DNA of 64,000 bases, taken from Lachnospiraceae bacterium UBA5899 (lineage in GTDB: Bacteria > Bacillota > Clostridia > Lachnospirales > Lachnospiraceae). Both the position numbers and the translations under genes were made by a program. Of this stretch, positions 16,968 through 25,632 are shown one piece after another. The notes below the pieces were generated by a model. It saw only the letters and a program-made list of their open reading frames with translations. It made no database searches and was not told the origin of the DNA. Within the stretch, counting starts at the first letter, position 1. Every line of letters begins with the position of its first letter. Location of the stretch: NCBI GenBank assembly GCA_002432425.1, contig DJEL01000022.1:129599-193598 (forward strand). Direction: 5' to 3'.

Positions 16968-18167
16968 ATGGCAAAAAAGAGGGCGGAAGAATACTATCTG
17001 ATGCATAAGGATATTCCGGTATGTCTTATGGAATTGTCGGCAGATGGTACACTTGGAAATTATAAAAGAAATCTTTCTGCTTTGGACCATTTTCCAATCG
17101 GCGGTCAGATGAATGAAATGAAATTTCATGAATGGTGGAGGGACCGTGCGATTCCCAAGACCAGAAACGGTGCAAAAACTGCGCTTCAAAGGCTGGGTTA
17201 TGAGTCTACAAACAGTGCGCTCGTTGATAATCTGGCATTAAGTCTGTCCGATTGTTACTGGATTCAGCCGCGGGGTGAGGGCTTGACATGGGCAGATGTC
17301 AATTTATTTACAAATGATTTTGTTGATACATTTGGTGACTTAACCATAAATAAAGACAAAGTTATTGATTTGCGTCACAAAACAAAATTTAACTGTGCCG
17401 CATCTCAGGGGGAGCTGCAAAAGAAATGGTGTATTGATGCTTCGGGACGCAGATATATGGTAAAGGGAAATTATGGAGACTCTTATCAACAGAGCATAAA
17501 TGAACTGTTTGCTACAGAACTGCACAAAAAACAGGGATTTTCCAACTATACTCCATATCAGGGAATAATGATTACAGTTGAGGGTGGAATGGAAGGATTG
17601 GGCTGTTTATCCTATGATTTTTGTTCTGAAAATAAAGAAATCATAAGTGCCTGGGAGTTGCTGCAGTCCATAAAAATAAGACAGAATGAGTCATATTATT
17701 ATCCCCTGAAAAAAGTGTGTCTTTCTCTGGGGATAAAAGAGGAAGAGTTTGATGCTTTTATGGATTACGAAATTATGACGGATTATCTGCTTTCCAATAC
17801 GGACAGGCATATGAATAACATTTCTGTAGTCAGAAATCCGGATACGTTGGAAATTCTTGGAATGGCACCTATATACGATTCAGGTAATTCGATGTTTTAC
17901 AACATTTCCTATGACAATCTGGATAAAATACATCTGGACGATATCGTTACGCATTCTTTTATCCGAAAAGAGATAAAGCTGTTAAGCTATGTAAGGGATA
18001 GAAAAGCAGTTGACATAGAGAAAGCAGAAATGGACTTTGCCATATATGAGAAAGACTTAACAGAGCGTCATATCCGAATTCCGAAATTGGAAGCTCTTTA
18101 TGAGAAAAAAAGAATGAAACTGAAATCTTTTCAGGAAGGAAAAGACCTCTGGAAAACATTCTATTGA
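16968..18167 (+). CDS. HipA-like Ser/Thr kinase
   Basis: 399 residues. The C-terminal half carries the HipA kinase signature: a likely ATP-contacting lysine in RRYMVKGN, Glu in NELFATELHKK, a catalytic loop LLSNTDRHMNNISV (Asp about residue 279) and the metal-binding motif APIYDSGNSMF (Asp about 304). The first 150 residues (WWRDRAIPKTRNGAKTAL, LSLSDCYWIQPRGEGLTW) are not the HipA N-terminal domain of E. coli, but belong to a form I recall from Firmicutes genomes, sometimes annotated as excisionase or HipA-domain protein. It is translated from the same mRNA as the HTH protein. It may phosphorylate a translation factor or another cellular target; the target is unknown. Confidence 0.78.
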   Translation: MAKKRAEEYYLMHKDIPVCLMELSADGTLGNYKRNLSALDHFPIGGQMNEMKFHEWWRDRAIPKTRNGAKTALQRLGYESTNSALVDNLALSLSDCYWIQPRGEGLTWADVNLFTNDFVDTFGDLTINKDKVIDLRHKTKFNCAASQGELQKKWCIDASGRRYMVKGNYGDSYQQSINELFATELHKKQGFSNYTPYQGIMITVEGGMEGLGCLSYDFCSENKEIISAWELLQSIKIRQNESYYYPLKKVCLSLGIKEEEFDAFMDYEIMTDYLLSNTDRHMNNISVVRNPDTLEILGMAPIYDSGNSMFYNISYDNLDKIHLDDIVTHSFIRKEIKLLSYVRDRKAVDIEKAEMDFAIYEKDLTERHIRIPKLEALYEKKRMKLKSFQEGKDLWKTFY

Positions 18168-18192
18168 CAAAAGAGGAAAATGAGAATATATT
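18164..18192 (+). promoter_or_regulatory. Promoter of the MarR-MATE operon
   Basis: TTGACA (18164-18169) overlaps the stop codon of the kinase gene; after a 17-base spacer comes TATATT (18187-18192). TTAGTTA (18203) and TAACTAA (18230) form an inverted repeat just downstream, a candidate MarR operator over the transcript start. Confidence 0.7.
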
Positions 18193-18269
18193 TATTACGC
18201 AATTAGTTACTTTATGTAATTATATGAAATAACTAAAAAGGAAAGCAAACAGGAAAGGAGCAATTTGCG

Positions 18270-18710
18270 ATGACAAGGGATAAAGTCAAGAAAGTAATGG
18301 ATGCCTGCTATCTGGCGAAACGAGTGAGGGATTTGCTTCCCACGCTGCCGAACGGCGTGACTTCTTCACATATGCATTATCTGGACACGATACGGAAACT
18401 GGAATTGAAAACGGGCAGCGTGAGAGTGAGCGATATCAGTGACGAACTGGGACTTCCGAAGCCCGGTGTTACCAAAACCATAAAGGACATGGAAAAGCTT
18501 GGACTTGTGGAGAAGCAGGCGGACAAAACGGATGGCAGGGTTGTGTTTCTTAAAATTACGGCAGCCGGGAAAGCCTTGCTGGACGAATATGTGGACGAGC
18601 TTTTTGGAGAGCTGAGCAGAGAGCTTGACGATGTTTCCGACGAAGACGCGGATGCCATGATAGAAACGGTAGAGAAACTGTATCGGGTTATGAGAAAAAG
18701 AGCGGAATGA
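18270..18710 (+). CDS. MarR family transcriptional regulator
   Basis: 146 residues with the winged-helix layout of MarR proteins: recognition region VRVSDISDELGLPKPGVTKT and the DxR wing DKTDGRVVFLKITAAGKAL, flanked by N- and C-terminal dimerisation helices. AGGAAAGGAG precedes the start. It lies upstream of a MATE exporter gene on the same strand and probably represses this operon until a drug or other small molecule binds. The 3' end of the gene is the first unit of a 37-bp tandem repeat that runs into the gap before the exporter. Confidence 0.92.
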   Translation: MTRDKVKKVMDACYLAKRVRDLLPTLPNGVTSSHMHYLDTIRKLELKTGSVRVSDISDELGLPKPGVTKTIKDMEKLGLVEKQADKTDGRVVFLKITAAGKALLDEYVDELFGELSRELDDVSDEDADAMIETVEKLYRVMRKRAE

Positions 18711-18785
18711 AGCGATACCATACAGTGTGGGAAAGAGAGCGGAATGAAGCGATATCGTACGGTATGGGAAAAAGAGCGGAAAGAT
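18699..18785 (+). repeat. 37-bp tandem repeat from the marR 3' end
   Basis: AGAGCGGAA recurs at 18699, 18736 and 18773, with the flanking 37 bases closely alike between the first two units (GAAGCGATAYC, then RTGTGGGAAA/TATGGGAAA). The first unit encodes the last codons of the MarR protein, so the gap to the exporter gene is a slightly diverged duplication of that end. Confidence 0.8.
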
Positions 18786-18801
18786 GAGGTAAAATTGGAA
18801 A

Positions 18802-20160
18802 ATGAATCAGGGAGAAAAAAGAGATTTTACACAAGGAAGTATTCTGAATAAGTTAATACTGTTTATGATGCCGGTATTCGGTGCACTGGTGCTGCAGGCG
18901 GCATATGGCGCAGTGGATTTACTGGTTGTGGGACGGTTCGGCACGACAGCCGGATTGTCGGCGGTATCCACCGGCAGCCAGATATTGAATCTGGTTACCT
19001 TTGTCATCACGCAGTTTGCCATGGGCATTACCGTGCTGATTGCAAGATACATCGGAGAAAAAAATTCCGGTCAGATAGGGGAACTGCTCGGAGGAGGCAT
19101 TACGGTATTTACCATAATCTGTATCGTATTGTTTGCCGTGATGGTTTTCTTTGCAAAGCCGTTGGCGATTTTGATGCAGGCGCCCGAAGAAGCCCTTTCC
19201 CTTACATCCGTCTATGTAAAAATATGCGGCGGCGGTATATTTTTTATTGTTGCCTATAATGTGCTGGCGGCTATTTTCAGAGGATTTGGGGACAGCAAAT
19301 CCCCGCTTATATTTGTGGCGGTTGCCTGTGTGGTAAATATTATCGGCGATTTAATTCTGGTAGCGGGCTTTCACCTGGATGCGGCGGGTGCAGCGATTGC
19401 AACGGTTGCGGCACAGGCGGTGAGCGTGGTTCTGGCGCTTATTATATTGAAAAAGAAGAAGTACGGCTTCCGCATCCGGAAACAGGACTTCAAAATCAAT
19501 AATCAGTGTAAGAGATTTATAAAAGTAGGTCTTCCGCTGGCATTGCAGGAGTTCCTGACGCAGATGTCGTTTTTGGCTCTGTGTGCCTTTATCAATAAGC
19601 TTGGTCTGGAAGCCTCATCAGGATATGGGGTAGCCTGCAAGATAGTTAATTTTGCCATGCTTGTTCCCAGTGCACTTATGCAGTCCATGGCATCCTTCGT
19701 GTCGCAGAACGTCGGAGCCGGAAAGCCCGACCGGGCAAAAAAGTCCATGTTTACCGGCATGGGTTTTGGGGTGATTGTGGGCGTGATTGTATTTATTGCC
19801 GTATGGAACTTCGGTGATGCTTTGTGCAGCATCTTTACTCCGGATTTGGCGGTTATCGGGAAAGGAGCGGAGTATTTAAGAGGATTTGCACCGGAAACGA
19901 TTGTCACGGCAGTATTGTTCAGTATGATAGGATTTTTCAACGGCTACGAAAAAACCGTCTGGGTCATGATACAGGGTCTGGTTCAGACCTTACTGGTGAG
20001 ATTGCCGCTTGCATACTTTATGAGTATACAGCCGGACGCAAGCCTTACCAAAATAGGATTGGCGGCGCCGGTTGCCACCTGCTTCGGTATTCTTCTGAAC
20101 GTAATTTTCTATTTTGTATTTTTAAAAAAACAGTGGGATAACGGTTCTCTTTTTTCGTGA
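18802..20160 (+). CDS. MATE family multidrug efflux transporter
   Basis: 452 residues, about 12 membrane helices. Typical MATE features include the N-terminal helix LILFMMPVFGALVLQAAYGA, the motif VDLLVVGRFG, and the repeated half beginning near residue 240 (VGLPLALQEFLTQMSFLAL, ASFVSQNVGAGKPDRAKK). It should export cationic drugs or metabolites using a sodium or proton gradient. It lies in an operon behind a MarR regulator, the usual control for such pumps. A second MATE of different sequence is present at 39.8-41.2 kb. Confidence 0.93.
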   Translation: MNQGEKRDFTQGSILNKLILFMMPVFGALVLQAAYGAVDLLVVGRFGTTAGLSAVSTGSQILNLVTFVITQFAMGITVLIARYIGEKNSGQIGELLGGGITVFTIICIVLFAVMVFFAKPLAILMQAPEEALSLTSVYVKICGGGIFFIVAYNVLAAIFRGFGDSKSPLIFVAVACVVNIIGDLILVAGFHLDAAGAAIATVAAQAVSVVLALIILKKKKYGFRIRKQDFKINNQCKRFIKVGLPLALQEFLTQMSFLALCAFINKLGLEASSGYGVACKIVNFAMLVPSALMQSMASFVSQNVGAGKPDRAKKSMFTGMGFGVIVGVIVFIAVWNFGDALCSIFTPDLAVIGKGAEYLRGFAPETIVTAVLFSMIGFFNGYEKTVWVMIQGLVQTLLVRLPLAYFMSIQPDASLTKIGLAAPVATCFGILLNVIFYFVFLKKQWDNGSLFS

Positions 20161-20185
20161 GGGAAAACATGTCATGAATTTCTTT

Positions 20186-20323
20186 CAGGTGCCCAGCCAT
20201 GCATCCGTCAGCAGCATTTCGGGACTCGGAATTGTTTTGTCGAATTTTATTCCACTTCCGTTGTCCGCGAGTACCAGAAGCTGATGGTGTTTTTTTGATG
20301 CCCTTCAATGTCCCTCGAAGCAT
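20186..20323 (-). pseudogene. Short unrecognised gene fragment, frameshifted
   Basis: An excellent ribosome site (GGAGGGGAGGG, minus strand) precedes ATG 20323, but the frame reads MLRGTLKGIKK and then loses sense at a run of seven A. Shifting the frame there gives HHQLLVLADNGSGIKFDKTI ending in LGT and a stop near 20186, which looks coding. About 44 residues in total, no family recognised. It diverges from the fragment at 20414 across a palindromic operator. It could be a sequencing slip at the homopolymer or a relic. Confidence 0.4.
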
Positions 20324-20349
20324 TGTAATCCCTCCCCTCCTATGATATA

Positions 20350-20365
20350 GTTAGTTTAAGCTAAC
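20350..20365. promoter_or_regulatory. Palindromic operator GTTAGTTTAAGCTAAC
   Basis: 16-bp near-perfect dyad between two divergent gene fragments. It matches the GTTAGY-N4-GCTAAC sites at 39006, 44547 and (one mismatch) 44636, so the TetR-type regulator encoded at 43.9-44.5 kb is the likely binder. Confidence 0.65.
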
Positions 20366-20413
20366 AGCATAAAACCTGACTATAACAGGAATAACAAGGA
20401 GGCAACGCAGGCT

Positions 20414-20655
20414 ATGGATAAAACGGTGGAACATATGCAGTTAAGTGATATGCCGGGATTTTGCGAAAGCATACAGAAGTGGGTGGATGAGCGGTACGGA
20501 AAAGCCGGAGCGGCGCAAATCTGTGTGATTACTGCGTGGTGGGAAGTGAAAACCCGTTGGCGAAGGAGTATGAAATTGTAAAGGATGAAGGAGGCTTTCT
20601 GGTCAGCAGAAAAATCAATCAAAATTTATCAGATGGGAGCATACAGGAAAAATGA
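20414..20655 (+). pseudogene. Small unrecognised gene, frameshifted, overlapping the hydrolase start
   Basis: ATG 20414 follows AAGGAGG. The frame reads MDKTVEHMQLSDMPGFCESI and so on to about residue 36, after which sense continues in another frame (CDYCVVGSENPLAKEYEIV, GGFLVSRKINQNLSDGS) to a TGA at 20653-20655 that overlaps the next gene's ATG (ATGA). One base missing near 20524 would restore a roughly 80-residue protein with Cys pairs. No family recognised. The ATGA overlap suggests it was co-translated with the hydrolase. Confidence 0.5.
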
Positions 20656-21515
20656 GAGATTTCAAGGAAGAATACAAGGCATTTTTACGGGAGTATCCTT
20701 ATAAAACCATAGAAGTGGACGGTGTTACGGTCCGCTATCAGCGCGGGGGAAAAGAAGGGGCGCCGACCGTTCTGTTTTTCCATGGACTGGAAATGCAGGA
20801 GATGTGGATGCCCTATGCGCTGCATTTTCGTGAAAAATACGGATTTTTAATCTATGAATATCCGTTTTTCACGGTGAAGCTGGAGGAGCAGATAGACTTT
20901 CTCCGCAAACTGCTGGATAAGCTTGGCATTGAAAAGGTAATTCTTATAGGTGCCAGTGACGGCGGTGTCAATGCGCAGATGTTTGCCAAAAAGTTTCCGG
21001 AAATGGTAAATGCCATGATTTTAGTAACCACACTGACTCTGGACAGCGATTACATCCGTAATATCAAAAAAGAATGGCTGACTGGACCCATTATGATAAG
21101 TCTGATGAAGATTATGCCCGCTAAGACTCTGATGAAACAGCTTATAAAATTAAGCCCGAAATTCTTAGAATACGAAACACCGGAAAATAAGACTTACGGA
21201 GTAAGCTTCTATGAAACAGTTGCTTCCGATTCGGGGTACAAAAAGCGCTTTATTCACAGCTATACCTGCGTATTCATGCTGAGAAACTGCGAATACTTTA
21301 AGAAAGAAGACTTTGCATATCTGCGCGGCAAGGTGCAGATACTCGTTCCGGAGCACGACATCTTCAAAAAGGAAGACCAGGAAATCCTGGCAGCGCTGTT
21401 CCGCGACCTCGATGCCAGAATAGAGGATGCACCCGGCGGACATGTCGGTTTCATCGTACAGGCAGATGCCTATCTGGAAAAAATAGACAGATTTCTTGAA
21501 GAAACGGTAAAATAA
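20652..21515 (+). CDS. Alpha/beta hydrolase
   Basis: 287 residues with the alpha/beta hydrolase pattern: oxyanion-loop region VLFFHGLEMQ, nucleophile elbow IGASDGG (G-x-S-x-G), acidic residue in ILVPEHDIFKKED, and the catalytic His in PGGHVGFI near the C-terminus. No signal peptide, so cytosolic. Substrate not predictable. Its ATG overlaps the stop of the small broken gene upstream, and both may be read from a promoter at the GTTAGTTTAAGCTAAC operator. Esterase, lipase-like or C-C hydrolase activity are all possible. Confidence 0.85.
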   Translation: MRDFKEEYKAFLREYPYKTIEVDGVTVRYQRGGKEGAPTVLFFHGLEMQEMWMPYALHFREKYGFLIYEYPFFTVKLEEQIDFLRKLLDKLGIEKVILIGASDGGVNAQMFAKKFPEMVNAMILVTTLTLDSDYIRNIKKEWLTGPIMISLMKIMPAKTLMKQLIKLSPKFLEYETPENKTYGVSFYETVASDSGYKKRFIHSYTCVFMLRNCEYFKKEDFAYLRGKVQILVPEHDIFKKEDQEILAALFRDLDARIEDAPGGHVGFIVQADAYLEKIDRFLEETVK

Positions 21516-21595
21516 ATTTCAGTTACCCTATGCAAACTCACCCCGAAAAGTGCTATAATCCATGTCAAAGGAAGAGGAAAAGAGGACTGATTGAT

Positions 21596-22216
21596 ATGCT
21601 TAAGTACGGAATAATGGCGAAAGCGGCAGAAATGATGTGCTTCAAGTCATCATTGGAAAGATTGTCCGAAATTTACCCGGATATGGACATGAAGGCGTAC
21701 AAGAAAAAGGCAAAGAAGGAGTACAAAGCCATGCTTTTGCGGACGCCGGACATCGGGGGAAGCTCTCTGGAGGCGAATTTGTATATCGCGGCATTTGTAT
21801 TTTCCTTACATAAGGCGGAGCCGGAAAAAATCATCCCGGAGGTTGTGAACGAGATGGTAACGGCGGTGTTTGACTCTCCGTTTATCGTAAAGGTGCACAA
21901 GAATAAAAAATGCACGCTGTTTACCGATAAAGTACAGGACAAAAAGGTGAAGGAGAGTGTCGCAAGTCAGAATTCCCCGTACGAGCTGGACTGGAAATTC
22001 AAGTATGAAAAGGGTGTGGATGAGTTTTACAATACCTACACTGAATGCGGCATCTGCAAGCTCGGCAAGAGGGAAAACTGCTTTGAGTTTGTTCCCTGCC
22101 TCTGCAATATGGATGAAAGAAATTACTGGAATGAAGGCGGAGAACTCCACCGGACCAAAACCCTGGCGCAGGGAGACGACTGCTGCAACTTCCATGTGAC
22201 CAGAATAAAAAAATAA
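21596..22216 (+). CDS. L-2-amino-thiazoline-4-carboxylic acid hydrolase family protein
   Basis: 206 residues from ATG 21596, chosen because GAGGACTGATTGAT places a ribosome site upstream and MLKYGIMAKAAEMMC is the natural N-terminus; an upstream ATG at 21530 lacks a site. The second half carries TECGICKL, CLCNMDE and GDDCCNFH, the Cys-rich pattern I associate with the ATC-hydrolase-like family (named for L-2-amino-thiazoline-4-carboxylate hydrolysis towards L-cysteine). Many members are of unknown substrate, so only the family is claimed. TATAAT-like bases at 21554 suggest its own promoter. Convergent with the AraC gene. Confidence 0.75.
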   Translation: MLKYGIMAKAAEMMCFKSSLERLSEIYPDMDMKAYKKKAKKEYKAMLLRTPDIGGSSLEANLYIAAFVFSLHKAEPEKIIPEVVNEMVTAVFDSPFIVKVHKNKKCTLFTDKVQDKKVKESVASQNSPYELDWKFKYEKGVDEFYNTYTECGICKLGKRENCFEFVPCLCNMDERNYWNEGGELHRTKTLAQGDDCCNFHVTRIKK

Positions 22217-22252
22217 GCAGGCAAAGGTTCACTCGCGGTCAGCTTCCAAGGT

Positions 22253-23011
22253 TTATGTGGCATTATGTAAGGATGCCATATAAGCGGTTGGAGTCTGGCC
22301 GTATTTTTTTCGGAATAGCTGAATAAAATGGCTTTCATTGCAGAAGCAAAGGGTATAGCTTATTTCATTAACGGACATTCCGAGAACAAGCATATTTACC
22401 GCCTCGTTCATTTTCTGATTTAAAATGTATTGATGGACAGAAATACCGGTTTCCCTTTTGAAAGCCTGAGAGAGGTAATCCCGTGAAACATGGAGGCTTT
22501 TGGCAATGTCTGCGATTTTTAACCGGCTATGCAGATTGACATGTATCAGGTGGACACACTTGTTAATCAGAGAGCTGTAGCATTGGGGGATAGTGTTTTC
22601 CTTTACTCTTGCTGCCAGCTCTATTGCCTTCTCACATAAGTAATCAATGCATTCTTCCATTGTCTGAAGAAAATCTATTTCCTGAATATACCGGTCACTC
22701 ATCTGGTATGCTTCGCTTTCATCAAGACCGCCTAAAATGGCATAATGTATGGCAACCGCAATGGTAGCGACTGCCCAGTAATGGATTTCCCGGGAAGGAT
22801 TGTCGGACATATGCCCGATGATAAGACCGGAATTCCGGTATCGGTTCAGGGCGGACTCTACGCCCTGTATATCCCCGTTTTTAATAGAATTAAACAGAAA
22901 AATTTCGTAGCTGAAAGGGGTATGGGTTTTTCCCGTTTCTCTTGCGTCATATAAAAAATTCTTGGAAGAATTTAAAAATTCATATTCTATCTGTGCCTTA
23001 TTTTTAGCCAT
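22253..23011 (-). CDS. AraC family transcriptional regulator
   Basis: 252 residues. The C-terminal 100 residues are a clear AraC/XylS double helix-turn-helix: IADIAKSLHVSRDYLSQAFK, then YTLCFCNESHFIQLFRKKYG ending with TPTAYM. The N-terminal part (about 150 residues) is helical and lacks an obvious cupin barrel, like the YesN-type or GH-locus regulators that sense through an unknown domain. Transcribed divergently from the GH3 glycosidase and GPH symporter genes, it is probably their activator in response to a sugar. A good AGGAG site precedes ATG 23011. Confidence 0.92.
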   Translation of the reverse strand: MAKNKAQIEYEFLNSSKNFLYDARETGKTHTPFSYEIFLFNSIKNGDIQGVESALNRYRNSGLIIGHMSDNPSREIHYWAVATIAVAIHYAILGGLDESEAYQMSDRYIQEIDFLQTMEECIDYLCEKAIELAARVKENTIPQCYSSLINKCVHLIHVNLHSRLKIADIAKSLHVSRDYLSQAFKRETGISVHQYILNQKMNEAVNMLVLGMSVNEISYTLCFCNESHFIQLFRKKYGQTPTAYMASLHNAT

Positions 23012-23160
23012 TTTGCAGAACTCCTTTCTACTATTTATTATATAAGAAATTTAATATATAACAACAGAAAAATGATATAGATGAGAAATGAGAGATGTTA
23101 AGTTGGTATTAAGAGAAACGAACACAAAGTTTGCGGATTGCGGAAAGGAATGGGGGTTTT

Positions 23161-25632
23161 ATGGCAAAAAATCCGGAGGAAATGTGCAGGCTTGTAACGG
23201 GAAAAGGGGCATGGCACATAGGAACTCTTCATGTTTCGGATGGACCGCACGGTGTGCGGGCACAGGAAGACGGGGCAAAAAACAACGACAGTTACGAAGC
23301 TACCTGTTTTCCGACAGCCAGCAGCGCCGCCTGCTCCTGGGACAGAGAACTAATAGGGGAAATGGCGGAAGGCATAGCAGAGGAAGCAAAAGCGCTGGAA
23401 GTCTCGGTGATGCTGGGGCCGGGAGTGAATATAAAACGTTCTCCTCTTTGCGGAAGAAATTTTGAATATTATTCGGAAGACCCCTTTTTAGCGGGAGAAC
23501 TGGCTGTTTCCTATGTACTTGCCATGCAGAAAAACGGGGTAGGTACTTCGTTAAAGCATTTTGCCGGCAACAGTCAGGAAACACACCGGATGACATCCAA
23601 TTCCATGATTGATGACAGGGCTTTGCACGAAATTTATCTGTCTGCCTTTGAAAAAGTGGTAAAGGAAGCAAAACCGGCTACGGTCATGGCGGCATACAAC
23701 TATGTAAACGGCATTCCCGCATGTGAAAATTCACATCTTTTAACGGACATCCTCAGAAAAAAATGGGGATATGGTGGACTTGTCATGAGTGACTGGGGAG
23801 CATGTGTGGATTTACCGGCATGTTTGTCAGCGGGAATGGACGTGGAAATGCCGGATAGCTGCGGCAATCATTTTAAGGATGTAACGGAAGCATTAAAAAA
23901 TGGGCGGCTTTCCGAAAAAACACTGGAATGTGCGGTAAACAGAATTGAAGCATTGGAGGAAATCTACGGAAAAAACGGACCTGCGGACAAAAGAAACACG
24001 GATAAGGGAAATAAGGACAAGGAAAACACGGGCATAGAAAGTACGGAAACAGAGAGTACGGACAAGGGAAGCACGGGCATAGAAAGTACGGAAACAGAGA
24101 GTACGGACAAGGGAAACACAGGCAAAGGAAAAAAGGTCCCCGAATGTATAAGAACGAAAAACCACAATTTGGCGCGAAAAATAGAGGAAGAAAGCGCCGT
24201 GCTTCTTAAAAATGAAGATTTCCTGCCTTTATCTAAGGAAAAGGAAATTGTGATAATAGGAGGTCTGGCGGAAAACCCCAGAATTCAGGGAGGCGGCAGC
24301 AGTCATATTCATACGGAAAGAGTAAAATCCTTTGTAGAGCAGTTTCAGAACAAGGGTATCAAAGTGTATTTTGCCAAAGGTTACCGGAATTCTTCGCTGA
24401 AAAGGATACCTGCGTTAGAAAAAGAGGCAAAGGAACTGGTTGCAGAGGCAAAAGAAAAGGGCATGCCGGTATTATTTTTCGGAGGCCTTACGGATATTGC
24501 AGAAGGAGAAGGCTACGACAGGGAAAGCTTTGAATTGCCTGTAAATCAAACAGTTTTATTGGAGCAGCTGTTAAAAATAAACAATAATATCGGTTTTATT
24601 TCTATCGGCGGTGCTCCTTATAATATGGATTTACCTTCCGGATGCAAGGCATTGCTGCAGTTATATCTGGGAGGAGAAGCGGCAGCCGACGCCTGTGTAA
24701 GGCTTGTACTGGGAGAAGCAAATCCGTCCGGCAAGCTGGCAGAAAGCATTCCTTATCGGGAAACGGATGTACCGAGTTACGGAAATTTCGGAAAGCAGGG
24801 AGAACAGAAGCGGCATCCGGATGAAGTGGAATACCGGGAAAGTATATTTGTAGGATATCGGTACTACGATACCTTCCGTATCCCTGTCCGCTATTGTTTC
24901 GGACATGGACTGAGCTATACCCGTTTCACCTATTCGGATTTGCAGATTTGTAAAACAGAAGGTTTCAATTATAAAGTTGCCTATTGTGTAGAGAATACGG
25001 GTACCTGTGCAGGGCAGGAGATTTCGCAGGTATATGTGAAAAATCCTGCTGCCGGCGCATTCCGGGCGGTCAGGGAATTAAGAGGGTTTGCCAAAACAAG
25101 GTTAAATCCCGGTGAAAAAAAGAAAGTGGAAATAACACTGGACAGCCGGGCATTCTCGGTGTATCAGGACTCGGAATTTCAGGTAATCGGCGGGACATAT
25201 GAAATTCAGGTGGGAGCTTCCCTGCAGGACATCCGCCTTACGGGAGAGGCAGAAGTAGAAGGGACTGCCGTAAAAAGTATTTTATTCGCAGACACGCCGG
25301 TACCTCTTTCCGAGAAGGATTTTAACCTTGTTTATACTTACCCGCATACCCATTTTTCGGACATGCGCCCGGGGGAATTTACAACAAAAAATTCTCTCAT
25401 GCAGATGCGGCCGTATTCACGGCTGGCAAGAAAGTGGATTTGTATAGGAAAACTGGCTGTCCGACTTATGTATTTCCCGAAACCGTTGAAAGACCCGGAA
25501 GTGCGTATGATGCTGGAGGGCATACTGGAAGGAAATTTAGACAGTGTCTGCAACCAGAGCGGCGGTCTGATAAAACACAAAACCATTATAAAAATAGTAA
25601 ATTCAGCGAACAGGGGGAAAAAACATGAATGA
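23161..25632 (+). CDS. Glycoside hydrolase family 3 beta-glycosidase
   Basis: 823 residues from ATG 23161, chosen for the GGGGG site just upstream. The N-terminal (alpha/beta)8 part contains VSDGPHGVR, KHFAGNSQE and the nucleophile motif VMSDWGA (Asp about residue 211). The alpha/beta sandwich follows (EESAVLLKNEDFLPLS), and the C-terminal fibronectin III-like domain ends the family core, including YRYYDTFRIPVRYCFGHGLS. No signal peptide, so cytosolic, acting on imported oligosaccharides or glycosides. An odd low-complexity insert (residues about 276-326, TGIESTETESTDKGS repeated) separates the first two domains. The stop overlaps the GPH symporter start by 8 bases, so they are one operon under the divergent AraC regulator. 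Confidence 0.93.
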   Translation: MAKNPEEMCRLVTGKGAWHIGTLHVSDGPHGVRAQEDGAKNNDSYEATCFPTASSAACSWDRELIGEMAEGIAEEAKALEVSVMLGPGVNIKRSPLCGRNFEYYSEDPFLAGELAVSYVLAMQKNGVGTSLKHFAGNSQETHRMTSNSMIDDRALHEIYLSAFEKVVKEAKPATVMAAYNYVNGIPACENSHLLTDILRKKWGYGGLVMSDWGACVDLPACLSAGMDVEMPDSCGNHFKDVTEALKNGRLSEKTLECAVNRIEALEEIYGKNGPADKRNTDKGNKDKENTGIESTETESTDKGSTGIESTETESTDKGNTGKGKKVPECIRTKNHNLARKIEEESAVLLKNEDFLPLSKEKEIVIIGGLAENPRIQGGGSSHIHTERVKSFVEQFQNKGIKVYFAKGYRNSSLKRIPALEKEAKELVAEAKEKGMPVLFFGGLTDIAEGEGYDRESFELPVNQTVLLEQLLKINNNIGFISIGGAPYNMDLPSGCKALLQLYLGGEAAADACVRLVLGEANPSGKLAESIPYRETDVPSYGNFGKQGEQKRHPDEVEYRESIFVGYRYYDTFRIPVRYCFGHGLSYTRFTYSDLQICKTEGFNYKVAYCVENTGTCAGQEISQVYVKNPAAGAFRAVRELRGFAKTRLNPGEKKKVEITLDSRAFSVYQDSEFQVIGGTYEIQVGASLQDIRLTGEAEVEGTAVKSILFADTPVPLSEKDFNLVYTYPHTHFSDMRPGEFTTKNSLMQMRPYSRLARKWICIGKLAVRLMYFPKPLKDPEVRMMLEGILEGNLDSVCNQSGGLIKHKTIIKIVNSANRGKKHE
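24028..24117 (+). repeat. 45-bp tandem repeat inside the GH3 gene
   Basis: Two near-identical 45-bp units (24028-24072 and 24073-24117) encode TGIESTETESTDKGS and TGIESTETESTDKGN. Shorter relatives (DKRNTDKGNKDKEN) flank them. The repeats form a charged flexible linker not normal for GH3 enzymes. Confidence 0.85.
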
